Positions 46,200-55,400 are shown, counted from the first letter of the stretch. The stretch is DNA of 64,000 nucleotides from JBBQVS01 sp963792705 (GCA_963792705.1 CAWBXD010000013.1:751928-815927); one strand, 5' to 3'. Program-made: numbers and translations. The notes: generated by a model from the sequence alone, not told the origin.

Positions 46200-47237
46200 C
46201 TATTCCGGCACCACGGCTAATGCATGAGCGTAGCCGATATGCATGCCCTGTGGCCAGCGGATGGGGAGTGCTTCCCAGCTTGATCCAGCATCGGCCGAAC
46301 GAAAAGCACCCTTGTTGTTCGCTGCGTAAAAGACGCCAGGTTCAGCCTCGTGTGTTGCCAGTACGGAGGTCAACAAGCCTCGCGGCTTAGGGAAGCCGTC
46401 TTGCACTCGCTGCCAGGGACCAGTGCCAGAGCGACGATAGAGTGCTGACTCCGCGCTTTGTGGATTGTGTGCCTGCTGCGGACCATGTGCGGCCGAGATC
46501 ACGAGCGTCGCGGGATCTGCGGGATCTGCCGCCACGCTCCAGAGGTAGTGATGCTGAAGCCCTTCGTCCAGCCCGTACCAGGTCTGACCGCCATCTTCGC
46601 TCTCGACAAAGCCAGTGCCAGGGTTCATGAAACCGTCACCAGCCGCTGAATAAAGCCGGTTCGGTGCCAGTCGGTGCATTACCAGCGTGTGTGTGTCGTA
46701 GGGGCCGCTTGGCTTGCGGTCCTCCCACGTCTGCCCGCCATCCAGGCTCCGCAGCAGCGCACCGGCCTCGATGGCGGCGAAGAGGCGCCCGGTCACCAGT
46801 GGGTCGGGCGTGATCCAGCGCACATGGCTCGTATAGGGTCGGGGAGGAAAGCTCCACGTCGAGGCCGAGGGCACCTGGCGCAGCGCGCTCAGTTCCCGCC
46901 ACGTGCTGCCGCCGTCTTCTGAGCGGTAGAGCGTGCTTGGCTCTGTACCTGCGTACACCCCACCATACTTGCCTGCACGCTCCGTGAGGCTGACAGCTAC
47001 CGAGGTTACGGATGGGTGTTCGATGCTCGCGCCCACGTGCTCCCAGCTCTCGCCCGCGTTCTCGCTGCGCCACAATCCCTGATCGAAGGTTCCACAGTAC
47101 ACCTGCTGCGGATGCTGGCTATCAATGGCGAGGCACTGCGTCTGGCTCCCCACCATCTGCAAGTCCACCGCCCATTCACTCTTGTGCTGCGAGACAATCG
47201 CTAATGCTCCATGAGTTGCAATGTACAGTTTCGTCAT
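46200..47237 (-). CDS. BNR/Asp-box beta-propeller protein
   Basis: A 345-residue protein with repeated Asp-box motifs (SENAGESWEHV, SEDGGSTWREL, SLDGGQTWEDR, SEDGGQTWYGL, SADAGSSWEAL), giving a six- or seven-bladed propeller as in sialidase-like/BNR proteins. It starts MTKLYIATHGALAIV, without a signal peptide. The catalytic residues of sialidases cannot be recognised. The start is ATG 47237 or 47240 after AAGGA. GC content is higher than in the flanking IS debris. The function is unknown. Confidence 0.8.
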   Translation of the reverse strand: MTKLYIATHGALAIVSQHKSEWAVDLQMVGSQTQCLAIDSQHPQQVYCGTFDQGLWRSENAGESWEHVGASIEHPSVTSVAVSLTERAGKYGGVYAGTEPSTLYRSEDGGSTWRELSALRQVPSASTWSFPPRPYTSHVRWITPDPLVTGRLFAAIEAGALLRSLDGGQTWEDRKPSGPYDTHTLVMHRLAPNRLYSAAGDGFMNPGTGFVESEDGGQTWYGLDEGLQHHYLWSVAADPADPATLVISAAHGPQQAHNPQSAESALYRRSGTGPWQRVQDGFPKPRGLLTSVLATHEAEPGVFYAANNKGAFRSADAGSSWEALPIRWPQGMHIGYAHALAVVPE

Positions 47238-47639
47238 CATGATTTCCTTTCTGCACTTATGCCAATAATCCGATCTCAACAGTGAGCAGATTTCAACTGC
47301 TCTCGGTCTAAGGATATCACCCGGGTCGTGCATCATCTGCTGTGTAAGGTCGATCACTTCCCCTTCTTGCCTGTAAATACAAACAGTCTCACAGCGAAAA
47401 TCACACAAGTATCCTGGTGGACACGATAACTGGGATAGTCTGCCACCGGGATACTTGTTGTAAAAGCAACCAGTGTAATGGTGGGGTTTACAACCTAGAC
47501 GGAAATGGGCTATGAAGAGTACCAGGGGGATGAGGACGAAGAGAGCAAAAAGCCTCTTGCTTTTAGAGAAAAGAGTGTGCAAGATACTCCACTGGACTGA
47601 ACCCCTGAGACGACTCCACTCGCAAAGTCAACATCTCAT
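47238..47639. other. Gene-free region
   Basis: An open frame extends upstream of the BNR gene, but its translation (many Cys, hydrophobic start) has no ribosome site and no recognisable domain. I see no other feature. Confidence 0.4.
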
Positions 47640-48060
47640 TTCTTGCACATAGGCGGTCACAAACTCAACCAATGGTCCATACCCTAAAACTTTGATACTC
47701 TTTGAGATACAGGTTCTCCCATTTCAGCGTCTTGAAAAAACTCTCGACCTTCGCACTGCCGTAGGGACTGCCCACTGCCAACATGCTCACCTTCGCTCCA
47801 ATACCTTGTAGGCGTTGCATATAGTCCATACTCACGCCTTGGACTCCACAATCTGAATGGTGAAGCAACATTGGACGTAGATCACGAGTTGCCAGAGCAA
47901 CCTCTAATGCATCGTGAGCCAGATGAGCATCAATCCGTTTGGACAGCTTCCACCCAATGCACTCGCGTGAATAGGCATCGAGCACACGCTAAGTAGGCAA
48001 ACGTGTTGAGGAGCAGAATGAAGGTTAGATCGGCAACTCAGACGGTATCAGGAGCTAATG
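47640..48060 (-). pseudogene. IS3-like transposase fragment
   Basis: The minus strand gives VADLTFILLLNTFAYLA, a stop, then VLDAYSRECIGWKLSKRIDAHL, HHSDCGVQGVS and YGSAKVESFFKTLKWENLY, parts of an IS3-type DDE integrase core. It differs from the element at 42647. It is truncated and interrupted. Confidence 0.82.
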
Positions 48061-48288
48061 CGAATGGTTGAGAAGAGAAATGTGAGATACTGGGAAAGAA
48101 ATGGATCATATATTCAGTTGAGAGAGATGCGGTGTCATTACAGCATGCCCACGTGTTCCTACCCAAAAACGTCACATTCAATGTGATTTTGTTGCCTCCA
48201 GCCAGCAGAAGATGAGAAAGGTTCACATACAACATGGCTTACAACTCTCTTATTTTAAGTCCACAAGCTGTTTCACCCCACCAGAATT

Positions 48289-48491
48289 TGACAGCAAAAC
48301 TGACAGCAAACACGCTGAACACTATGAGAAAAAACGTCATCTCCCTAGACTCCACTCAACACAATCAAGCACAAGTTAGACATCATAAGACGCCCGTAGA
48401 CGGGCTGAACCGAGTCGTGGGTTCGATTTCCCGCTCCTGAAGCCTCTCCAGGCCTTACTTCCTACATCCTCATAACACACTTGACAGCAAA
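48289..48491. repeat. TGACAGCAAA repeats around a tRNA-like 3' fragment
   Basis: TGACAGCAAA occurs at 48289-48298 and 48301-48310 (12-nt period) and again at 48482-48491. Between them, 48412-48440 reads like a tRNA T-arm and acceptor end (TCGTGGGTTCGATTTCCCGC), with one extra base and no 5' half. The set resembles an integration attachment site, but no integrase gene is present. Confidence 0.4.
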
Positions 48492-48496
48492 AAATT

Positions 48497-48600
48497 CAGT
48501 CATCCCTATCACAGTAACTGGCGGGGTCGGATGTGAAGCCTAGTTTACTGGCATTCCTGACGAAGATGACGCTTGGTCTGAAAAAGCGGGAGCAAACACA
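48497..48600 (+). pseudogene. Decayed type IIG methylase C-terminal fragment
   Basis: About 100 bp aligned by eye with 18255-18380 of the broken methylase, sharing TTCAGTC, CTATCACAG/CTCTCACAG, GTCGGATGTG and CTGGCATTCCTG, with scattered changes and stops. It lies directly before the duplicated nuclease 3' segment. Confidence 0.65.
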
Positions 48601-48642
48601 ATAGAAAATTTATCTCTGTTTAGACAAATCCTACCACTATAA

Positions 48643-49190
48643 CTCCACTTGTTCGCAGCTGGCACCGAAGCCAAAATCGAGATGCTCCAAGAATGAAGAG
48701 AGCCAGTTTTGGGAGTAGAAGAGTACGCTACTAAGAGGGGTATATGAAAAGAGCCATTGAGCCAGTTTGTTCTTGTGTGGAGCATACTGGCTCTCTATTT
48801 CAACGGGAGCCAGTATCAAGAATACTAGTATCAAGAATATTTTTCTCACGTATTTCTTCTCTCACTTCTTGATGCTCTTGAGCCTTACATAAAGATGGAA
48901 AAGATAGGTATATATTACGAGAAAGTGAATCTTCTATAGAGAGTAAGAAACGAGAGCATTGTCTTTTTGCTGTTTCATAGTCTGTCCTTACACCGCACCA
49001 GTACAAGTCGCAGGAGGTAAAACGCTCGTTGCTATAATGGCTTATCTTGCGGTGGTGTGTAATCGGGAGAACACTAGAGGGATAAGCCATAAAGAGACAA
49101 ACACATGTTCGCTACCTATATCTAAAATGATTAAAATGTTTTTCTGACAGATGATAGCGTCGGCTCCAGTTTGTTGTGTATATGTCCATC
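48643..49190. repeat. Duplicated segment, copy B (decayed)
   Basis: Matches copy A at 35129-35625: the last residues of the Mrr-like nuclease (GTEAKIEMLQE), its stop, the following hairpin and about 450 bp beyond. Small indels and an insertion near 48706-48760 separate the copies. It contains no intact gene. Confidence 0.75.
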
Positions 49191-49298
49191 ACAGTAACAG
49201 AGCGCAATTTCTTTTACAAAGAATGTAGCGGCTCACCAGAAGCGGGCGGGAGAGCCAAACTTCTCGTGAGCCGACAAAAGCCGATGGGAGACGATTAA

Positions 49299-49484
49299 CT
49301 ACAGACTGCTGGTGTTGCAAGCAGACAGAAGGATGACAGCAGGAACGAGTAAGGCACTTAGCCCAAGTAACTGCTTATAACTCTGACGAACAAACTGACC
49401 CAGACTCACTTGGCCCGCTTTCGCATACAGAGCTACAAAGCTAACACCCACAACCAGGAATGCCACGAGAATTACGATGCTCAT
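49299..49484 (-). CDS. Small two-helix membrane peptide, paralogue 1
   Basis: A 61-residue peptide: helix 1 IVILVAFLVVGVSFVALYA, a short polar loop (KAGQVSLGQFVRQ) and helix 2 LLGLSALLVPAVILLSAC, then a short tail. The AAAGGAGCTCGTG ribosome region before the ATG is identical to that of its neighbour. The LLSAC end looks like a lipobox but is at the wrong end. No family is recognised. Confidence 0.7.
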   Translation of the reverse strand: MSIVILVAFLVVGVSFVALYAKAGQVSLGQFVRQSYKQLLGLSALLVPAVILLSACNTSSL

Positions 49485-49557
49485 CACGAGCTCCTTTCTT
49501 TCTTTAAACATACGAGATGCATTCCCCAACACAAGTTAGGGAATGCATCCCTTGTGC

Positions 49558-49728
49558 CTAGCCCATGCTCTGACACGCAGACAGAAGGACGACTGCAGGA
49601 ACGAGTAAGGCACTTAGCCCAAGTAACTGTTTGACAAACTGACCAACACTCGCCTTGCTCACTTTCGAGAACAGAGCCACAAAGCTAACACCCACAACCA
49701 GGAATGCCACGAGGAGTACGATGCTCAT
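49558..49728 (-). CDS. Small two-helix membrane peptide, paralogue 2
   Basis: A 56-residue peptide closely similar to the one at 49299-49484 (IVLLVAFLVVGVSFVALFSK, then QLLGLSALLVPAVVLLSAC). It has the same strong ribosome site. The two units are a tandem duplication with most changes conservative, which supports both being translated. The function is unknown. Confidence 0.7.
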   Translation of the reverse strand: MSIVLLVAFLVVGVSFVALFSKVSKASVGQFVKQLLGLSALLVPAVVLLSACQSMG

Positions 49729-50205
49729 CACGAGCTCCTTTCTTTCTTCGACAAACAACAAATTCATTCGCACGCAGAAGCTGACGATCTTCGACAGCAC
49801 CATTCCATCACGCCTATGAGGACGACGTGGAATCTTAACCCGGGGCTTCAACGGACGGAGACCGTGCCGCCGCTCCCGCCCCTCGCTTCACCTAGTCCAT
49901 CTCTACTTATCTTGATCTTTGTAGAGGGGAAACTGCTACCACCACAACTTGTGAACAAGTTTATAAGTGACAGAGTAAAAGGTGCAACGATGCGGTTCCT
50001 CACATGCAAGGGCATCAAAAAGAACTCCTTGTATTGATGTAAAGAAGAGATTTTTCTCTATCCTCAGTCCTTGCTTGGAATGGGTTCCTACTTCCTCATG
50101 AAGCATAATTCAGTACGATTACCTTTCTCTTACATCAGCAAGAATTTGTAGGTAAGATGGCTTATCTATATTGCTTTGTCGATGTTTCCGCGACTCCTCG
50201 TGTTA

Positions 50206-50267
50206 CATCTTTTTCAGGTAGAAACGTCATGCACCTTAGCACATGACGTTTCTACCTGAAAAAGATG
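50206..50267. terminator. Bidirectional terminator, 26-bp perfect stem
   Basis: CATCTTTTTCAGGTAGAAAC... pairs perfectly over 26 bp with its reverse complement around a 10-nt loop. T-rich and A-rich parts of the arms would terminate in both directions. It lies 13 nt beyond the end of the 67-aa gene and closes the minus-strand cluster. Confidence 0.85.
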
Positions 50268-50280
50268 CGATATATGGAAT

Positions 50281-50484
50281 TTATTCCTCTGCTTCTGACA
50301 AAATGCCTAAGCTGTTACACTCCTTTATGAATTCCCGTGCTTGTTGCTCGATATATGATATCGTGATAACAGGCTTCTGTTCTTCATAGAAAGGAAGAGT
50401 AGGATGCACCTCTGCTTGCTGGCCTTGAACATCATCAAGTGTGACAAACTGGAGGATATTGTTGATTTTTATAGGTTTGCGCAT
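50281..50484 (-). CDS. 67-aa protein downstream of a carrier protein
   Basis: Starts MRKPIKINNILQFVTLDDVQ at an ATG with GAAGGAG upstream, right after the carrier-protein stop (17-nt gap), and ends REFIKECNSLGILSEAEE. It is acidic and soluble. The last helix faintly resembles the end of PqqD-like domains, but it is too short for one. It could be a precursor peptide or a small partner of the carrier protein. No family is recognised. Confidence 0.65.
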   Translation of the reverse strand: MRKPIKINNILQFVTLDDVQGQQAEVHPTLPFYEEQKPVITISYIEQQAREFIKECNSLGILSEAEE

Positions 50485-50501
50485 CGTCTTCTCTCCTTCT
50501 T

Positions 50502-50765
50502 TCACCTGGATAGCTTTATCATCTGTCGGGTAGCACTCTTTTGCTTGATGAGGTTTACAATAGCATTGATTGTTCTGAAATTACTTGTATCAAGGTCTTC
50601 ACGAGTAATAGTGATATCACACATGTTTTCGACGAATACAATAAGTTGCGCCGCCACTAACGAACTGAAGAAGCCCAGGTCGATGATATCTTGATCGTCC
50701 TGTAGACAAGCACCATCGAACTTTTGAGCGAAGAAGTCCCTGATTTTTTCTTTGGTATCTTCCAT
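50502..50765 (-). CDS. Stand-alone acyl/aminoacyl carrier protein
   Basis: An 87-residue carrier protein: helix 1 EKIRDFFAQKF, then DDQDIIDLGFFSSLVAAQLIVFVE with Ser35 before Leu as the likely phosphopantetheine site, then DLDTSNFRTINAIVNLI. The FFSSL version differs from the DSL of fatty-acid ACP and resembles carrier proteins of small dedicated pathways. The start is ATG 50765 after AAGAAAGAG. A PPTase at 57399 could activate it. It lies between the LuxR gene and the 67-aa gene. Confidence 0.82.
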   Translation of the reverse strand: MEDTKEKIRDFFAQKFDGACLQDDQDIIDLGFFSSLVAAQLIVFVENMCDITITREDLDTSNFRTINAIVNLIKQKSATRQMIKLSR

Positions 50766-50860
50766 TTCTGCTACTCTTTCTTGCATGCACACCCGAACGA
50801 CGCCACGAATACTATCTACACCTATGCATTTTGCCTAGGCAGTAACGCAGTGGCATGTTC

Positions 50861-51523
50861 TTAAAAACGTTCATCAACAATTGAGAAAAGACCTGTATGA
50901 TATGCCATCAGAAGAGCGTCTCGCTCATTGTGAACACCAAGTTGATCGTAGATGTGTTGCTTATGCTTTCTTACTGTGGAAGGAGAAATGATGAGCGACT
51001 CAGCTATCTCATCTTGTGTGTAACCACGACACATAAGCAACACAACCTCTCGCTCTCGTTTCGTGAGCGTTATATTCACTTTGGAGTCCAATTGTTGACA
51101 TTGTCCCTCAAGAAAAGCCGCTTGCTCTAGCGTGTACAACAGCCAACTACATATTTGAGCTAAGTGCTGAATTATAGGGTACGGCAGTGCTGGACTATCA
51201 GTGTTCTTCATATCGTTTTCAACCAACAACGCTCCATATGTAGTGTTACGGAACTGAACAGGGAAAACCAATGAAGCACGCGAAGCATGCTTGACACGTT
51301 TGGAGAACTTCTGACGACTTACACAAAGCCTAACGCGACCTTGTGTAATATGTGCTACTTCATGGCAAAGATACTCTACTCCACCATCTAGTTGCCCACA
51401 CAATGTCTGACTCAAGCTAAGAAGATCAGTGACATGCTGTATATCTTCCAAAGCGTCAGACCCTGTCATATGACCTAAATTAGGCATTTTCGTCCTTGTT
51501 CCTAATGAAACAACTGTCCCCAT
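50861..51523 (-). CDS. LuxR-family transcriptional regulator
   Basis: A 220-residue regulator with a GAF-like N-terminal part (CHEVAHITQGRVRLCV, FPVQFRNTTYGALLVEND) and a C-terminal LuxR HTH (LTKREREVVLLMCRGYTQDEIAESL, STVRKHKQHIYDQLGVHNE). There is no receiver domain. The ATG at 51523 is chosen for the GGAGG 9 nt upstream. The frame stays open to 51745, overlapping the MFS gene. It probably controls the cluster it sits in. Confidence 0.85.
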   Translation of the reverse strand: MGTVVSLGTRTKMPNLGHMTGSDALEDIQHVTDLLSLSQTLCGQLDGGVEYLCHEVAHITQGRVRLCVSRQKFSKRVKHASRASLVFPVQFRNTTYGALLVENDMKNTDSPALPYPIIQHLAQICSWLLYTLEQAAFLEGQCQQLDSKVNITLTKREREVVLLMCRGYTQDEIAESLIISPSTVRKHKQHIYDQLGVHNERDALLMAYHTGLFSIVDERF

Positions 51524-51579
51524 ACCTCGTACCTCCAAACAGTACTGCATACAACTCTTCTCTAAGATATGCTTAAGTG

Positions 51580-52983
51580 CTACTTTAATCTCCAAAACAC
51601 AGGTTGTGAGAGACCGAAAAGAGCAGCTAGTAGCATAAGGCAACCACCTATGGGGAAAATTGCTGTTGTTCCTAAGGTACTTGTTGCAACACTGGCAAGC
51701 ACGGCAGAAAGTGGATAGAAACCAAAGATGGCAAACAGAAAGCATCCCATTGTCTTCCCTAAGAGATGGCCTGGAACGATTTTTTGCACCAACGTGATAA
51801 AAAGACTGTTAAGCGCTCCATTAGCGAGACCCGCGCAGAGAAGGCTCAACGCCATACCAGGTAAACTGCCCATAAATGGAAGGACTGCAAACCAAACTGC
51901 TTGCAGTATTATTAAGAAGAGAACGACGAGACCAGAGCGTGTCTGCGATTTCAGACATCCAATGCTAATAGCACCTAACAATGTTCCCATGCTCAAGGCC
52001 GCAAGCATTAAACCATATCCTTGAGTACCCACTATAGCTTGTTTATGAGCAAGAACGGGCAGTGCGACCTCCATTAAGCCTCCGGAAGCTAGATTTACTA
52101 TAACGGCGACAATTAGTGCCATTTGAACAATCTGGGAGCCGCGTATCATTTGCCCAAATGTCATGCCTACGACAGATGTCTCACGGTCCAAGTCCTTCGT
52201 CTGTTTTGAACCAGTTACCAGTGAAAGTGTAGAAGTGGTCATGCGAGACATGTTTATACTCTCTAGCTTCCTTGAAGACATTAGGTATGTCTTCAAATTC
52301 CGCTCTTGCATCAATTGAAGTGTGGTAGCGGAGACGATGAAAGAAAGAGCATCCACTATTAGCACGCTCCATAGCGGTAAGTGACTGAGTACGTCTCCTG
52401 CAAGAGTAGCACCAACTAACGCAGCAAGTTGTAGAGCAGAACCATTTAGAGCGTTTCCCGCTTGTAGCATGTTACTTGGCAGTACTTCTGGCATGAGAGC
52501 AAAAGAAGCAGGAAGAAAGATACCTGTACACGCTCCCAGTAGAGCAGCGACGCCACAGAACTGCCATAAAGGGGGATAACCATTCATCACAAGCACTATT
52601 AGCAGTGTAACTGTAAAGAAACGAATGCAATCGGCAAAAAGCATGACAGAGCGAGCTTGCAGTCGATCACTAAGCACTCCTCCTAGAAACAGCGTACCTA
52701 TACGCGGCACACCATAAGCGGCGGTTACAAGTCCTAGCTCGGTTACACTCCTACCACTGCTTAGCAGTACCCACGGAAATGCAATTGCATAGCACGTATC
52801 TCCCACTGTAGAAAACATTTGTCCACCAAGCAGGAGCCGAAAATCTCTAAGCCGTAAAGGTGCTAAAATGTGGCTGGTAGAAGGGCCTCCATCGTCACCT
52901 TTCTCTTTTTCTATCGGAAAGCGATGGAGGATGCTACGGCTAGTACCTCTCTTCTCACTTTTAATATCTGTCGCTGATACCAT
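51580..52983 (-). CDS. MFS transporter (macrolide-efflux-like)
   Basis: A 467-residue membrane transporter of the enterobactin/macrolide-exporter type: LRDFRLLLGGQMFSTVGDTCYAIA, LFLGGVLSDRLQARSVML, LLGACTGIFLPASFALMPEV and LSLLCAGLANGALNSLFITL. There are about 12 helices, with a longer loop between 6 and 7. Its start overlaps the end of the ATP-grasp gene by 23 nt, so the two are coupled. It probably exports the product of the cluster or a toxic intermediate. Confidence 0.9.
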   Translation of the reverse strand: MVSATDIKSEKRGTSRSILHRFPIEKEKGDDGGPSTSHILAPLRLRDFRLLLGGQMFSTVGDTCYAIAFPWVLLSSGRSVTELGLVTAAYGVPRIGTLFLGGVLSDRLQARSVMLFADCIRFFTVTLLIVLVMNGYPPLWQFCGVAALLGACTGIFLPASFALMPEVLPSNMLQAGNALNGSALQLAALVGATLAGDVLSHLPLWSVLIVDALSFIVSATTLQLMQERNLKTYLMSSRKLESINMSRMTTSTLSLVTGSKQTKDLDRETSVVGMTFGQMIRGSQIVQMALIVAVIVNLASGGLMEVALPVLAHKQAIVGTQGYGLMLAALSMGTLLGAISIGCLKSQTRSGLVVLFLIILQAVWFAVLPFMGSLPGMALSLLCAGLANGALNSLFITLVQKIVPGHLLGKTMGCFLFAIFGFYPLSAVLASVATSTLGTTAIFPIGGCLMLLAALFGLSQPVFWRLK

Positions 52984-54136
52984 GTTCTTCTCCCAGAACC
53001 TCAGTAGAAGGTGAGGAATAAGCTCGATTACATTGACGTTGCGTATGGCGTTCTATCGCTAACTCGATGAGGCGGTCTAATAATAGTGAATAGGGCAAAC
53101 CATTGGCTTCACAGAGCTTGGGATACATACACTCTGGAGTGAAGCTGGGCATCGTATTCACCTCATTAATGTAGATGTGGCCTGTTTCATGCTCAAGGAA
53201 GAAGTCTACACGAGCAAGCCCACTCAGTTCGAGTGCCAGAAAAGCTTCTATTGCCATAGAGCCAATCAGTTCCGCGGTGTTTTGAGGTATATCGGCTGGA
53301 ACAACCGTATAGGACTTCTTATCAATGTACTTGGCTTGGTAATCATAGTAGTCGTTCCCAACCATTACCTCACCAATAGTAGACGCTTTCGGATTGCTAT
53401 TGCCTAATACAGAGCAAGAAAGTTCACGACAATTGATGCCTTGCTCTATAACAACTTTGTTATCATACTCGGACGCAGTGCGTATCCCCTGTTCTACCTC
53501 GGATCGGTTTCGTGCCTTACTCACTCCAATACTAGACCCCAGGCGGGCGGGTTTAATAAAGCATGGATACTGTAGACATCGCCCTACCGTATCGAGTATA
53601 TTCTCTATCGAGCGCTCCCACTGATGTCGTCGATAGGTCAGCGAGTCAACAACAGGAAGCCCGACAGAGCGAAATATCATTTTCATCTTCTCTTTATCCA
53701 TACCCAGGGCAGAACCGAGAACACCGCAACCAACATAGGGAACATCTGCCATCTCTAGCAACCCCTGCAATGTGCCATCTTCGCCGTAGGTGCCGTGCAT
53801 AACGGGAAAGGCAACATCCAGCTTTTCGCGAGTACGCTCAGATTGTCGTTTGAAGACCGATGAGAGATTTTGCGGGAGGAATACATCATTAAGGCTTTGC
53901 ATACTTAGTGGTATCATGTCATCGCCTCTTATACACTGTTCTACCGCCAGAAGTTCGTTCGACTCCATACAGGACAGCCATTCACCTTCTTTAGTGATAC
54001 CAATGGGAATGACCTCGTATTTATCACGGTCAAGAAATGTCATCACTGAAGAGGCGGAAGTAAGAGAAACTTCATGCTCAGCAGAGCGCCCACCAAAAAT
54101 AAGACCAATACGTAGCTTCCTTTGTGCGGTATTCAC
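52961..54136 (-). CDS. ddl: D-alanine-D-alanine ligase-like ATP-grasp enzyme
   Basis: A 391-residue ATP-grasp ligase: N-domain IGLIFGGRSAEHEVSLTSASSV, then MHGTYGEDGTLQGLLEMADVPYVGCGVLGSAL, FIKPARLGSSIGVSK, the omega-loop YYDYQAKY followed by YTVVPADIP, and LARVDFFLE with INEVNTMPSFT. The Tyr-containing omega loop is of the D-Ala-D-Ala type, not the VanA (D-Lac) type. It may be a second cell-wall ligase or a resistance copy. Next to a carrier protein it could also form a peptide bond in a product. It starts with GTG. Confidence 0.9.
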   Translation of the reverse strand: MNTAQRKLRIGLIFGGRSAEHEVSLTSASSVMTFLDRDKYEVIPIGITKEGEWLSCMESNELLAVEQCIRGDDMIPLSMQSLNDVFLPQNLSSVFKRQSERTREKLDVAFPVMHGTYGEDGTLQGLLEMADVPYVGCGVLGSALGMDKEKMKMIFRSVGLPVVDSLTYRRHQWERSIENILDTVGRCLQYPCFIKPARLGSSIGVSKARNRSEVEQGIRTASEYDNKVVIEQGINCRELSCSVLGNSNPKASTIGEVMVGNDYYDYQAKYIDKKSYTVVPADIPQNTAELIGSMAIEAFLALELSGLARVDFFLEHETGHIYINEVNTMPSFTPECMYPKLCEANGLPYSLLLDRLIELAIERHTQRQCNRAYSSPSTEVLGEEHGISDRY

Positions 54137-54593
54137 GCAACTAGCCTTTCCAATAGCTTTCCTCTCTAAAAGGAGGATTTGATACTTGCACTTCTTATGC
54201 AGTCCAAACGAAAATCATTTTCGCTCTTCTATCCTATGGAAAGTGAAAGGAATAAGCAGTCTCTCATCCTTGAGAAGCCAAAAACACAAATTCCTATTTC
54301 GCAACTACTGATCCCTGTTGATTGATATGTATGCACTCTTTACCTCTTGGATGTAAAGGTGCAACTGAACGTCCAGCACATGTCCACTAAAAGGTGAAGG
54401 CTACGACACAAGTGTTTAATCGTTCTGTCTCAAAAGTCTCACTTGTATACTTTTGCTAGTATAGTTTCAAAAAGATGCTTTGTCAAGAGTTACATATCGT
54501 TTTGATAATATCAAAAATATTTACTATTCCAAAAGTCTCAACAGTATGTTACAATACTTGAAAATTAACCAATGTAGAAAGCGAGGATGCTTT
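54137..54593. promoter_or_regulatory. Divergent promoter region of the biosynthetic block
   Basis: The region between the leftward ddl-like gene and the rightward HTH-GNAT gene is strongly AT-rich. CAAAAGTCTCA occurs twice (near 54430 and 54534). No gene is supported in it. Confidence 0.45.
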
Positions 54594-55400
54594 ATGACGA
54601 AGCAGAGCGACACATATTATACAGCAAGTGAAGCACAAGCTAAACTTAGCTTGTCGAAAGCAATGTTCCATAGAAAAGTGAGTAAAGGACTTATTCCTAA
54701 GGTTCTCTTGCCAGGTATGAAACGAGGGGTATACGTTAAATGTGACATTGATGCACTGTCTATCACTACCTCTTCTTCGATGGGCACTGTTTTTTCGAGA
54801 TCGACTCCTGCTGACCAGGCTGAGGAGATGGCTATCGGTGTTAAATGCTTTGGACAAGATTTCATAACATCTCTTTCTGAACGTATTGCTTTTCAACAGA
54901 AAAGCGAACACACGTTTTATTCACTCAAGGTACATGGAGATGTCGTAGGCTATCTTTCATTGTTCCGTCTCACCAATCCTATGCTCGCTGACCTCCTTAC
55001 TGGTCGTAAGAGTGAGAGCGAAATTACTTTACGAGATATCAAACCGTTTACGAGACTCGAACCATTTAATGTGTATATTGATGTTGTAGCTATTAATCCA
55101 GGTCTTCCAGACCACGTACAACGCCTTTATGCTGGGATCATGATCTTTTACATCGTTGATCTCATTCTTGATCTTTTACTTAATAACTACCCCATTACTC
55201 ATCTTTGTACGGTGACCACACGAATGAAGGGTGAACATCTTGCCAGAAAAATTGGCTTCAAGTTCCTAGAAGAAAAATCCCTTGTTATGGGACGGAGTGC
55301 TTATATATATCATCTGGATGAACAGGGGGTACAACGACTCCGAAGGTTGCACCATGCGTTCCAAAGGCGTCTACGTCTATCTTCAAATCTTTATCAATGA
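54594..55400 (+). CDS. HTH-GNAT-like regulator, paralogue 1
   Basis: A 268-residue protein. Residues 1-60 are a MerR/excisionase-like HTH (YYTASEAQAKLSLSKAMFHRKV, KGLIPKVLLPG). Residues about 75-255 look like a GNAT acetyltransferase fold (SLKVHGDVVGYLSLFRL, YIDVVAINPGLP, HLARKIGFKFLEE). The catalytic ability is uncertain. Its neighbour at 55444 is a close paralogue. The ATG at 54594 follows GCGAGGA. It may sense acetyl-CoA or a related metabolite and control the surrounding genes; this is inference. Confidence 0.75.
   Translation: MTKQSDTYYTASEAQAKLSLSKAMFHRKVSKGLIPKVLLPGMKRGVYVKCDIDALSITTSSSMGTVFSRSTPADQAEEMAIGVKCFGQDFITSLSERIAFQQKSEHTFYSLKVHGDVVGYLSLFRLTNPMLADLLTGRKSESEITLRDIKPFTRLEPFNVYIDVVAINPGLPDHVQRLYAGIMIFYIVDLILDLLLNNYPITHLCTVTTRMKGEHLARKIGFKFLEEKSLVMGRSAYIYHLDEQGVQRLRRLHHAFQRRLRLSSNLYQ

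Noticed and set aside
46636..47197. Arg/Ala-rich frames antisense or out of frame in the BNR gene
   Set aside because: Typical shadow frames in GC-rich DNA.
48289..48310. CRISPR-like reading of the TGACAGCAAA repeats
   Set aside because: Only three 10-nt copies with no regular spacers and no cas genes; an attachment-site reading fits better.
52961..54136. VanA-type D-Ala-D-Lac ligase (vancomycin resistance)
   Set aside because: The omega loop YDYQAKY has the Tyr of D-Ala-D-Ala ligases, and no vanH or vanX is nearby.
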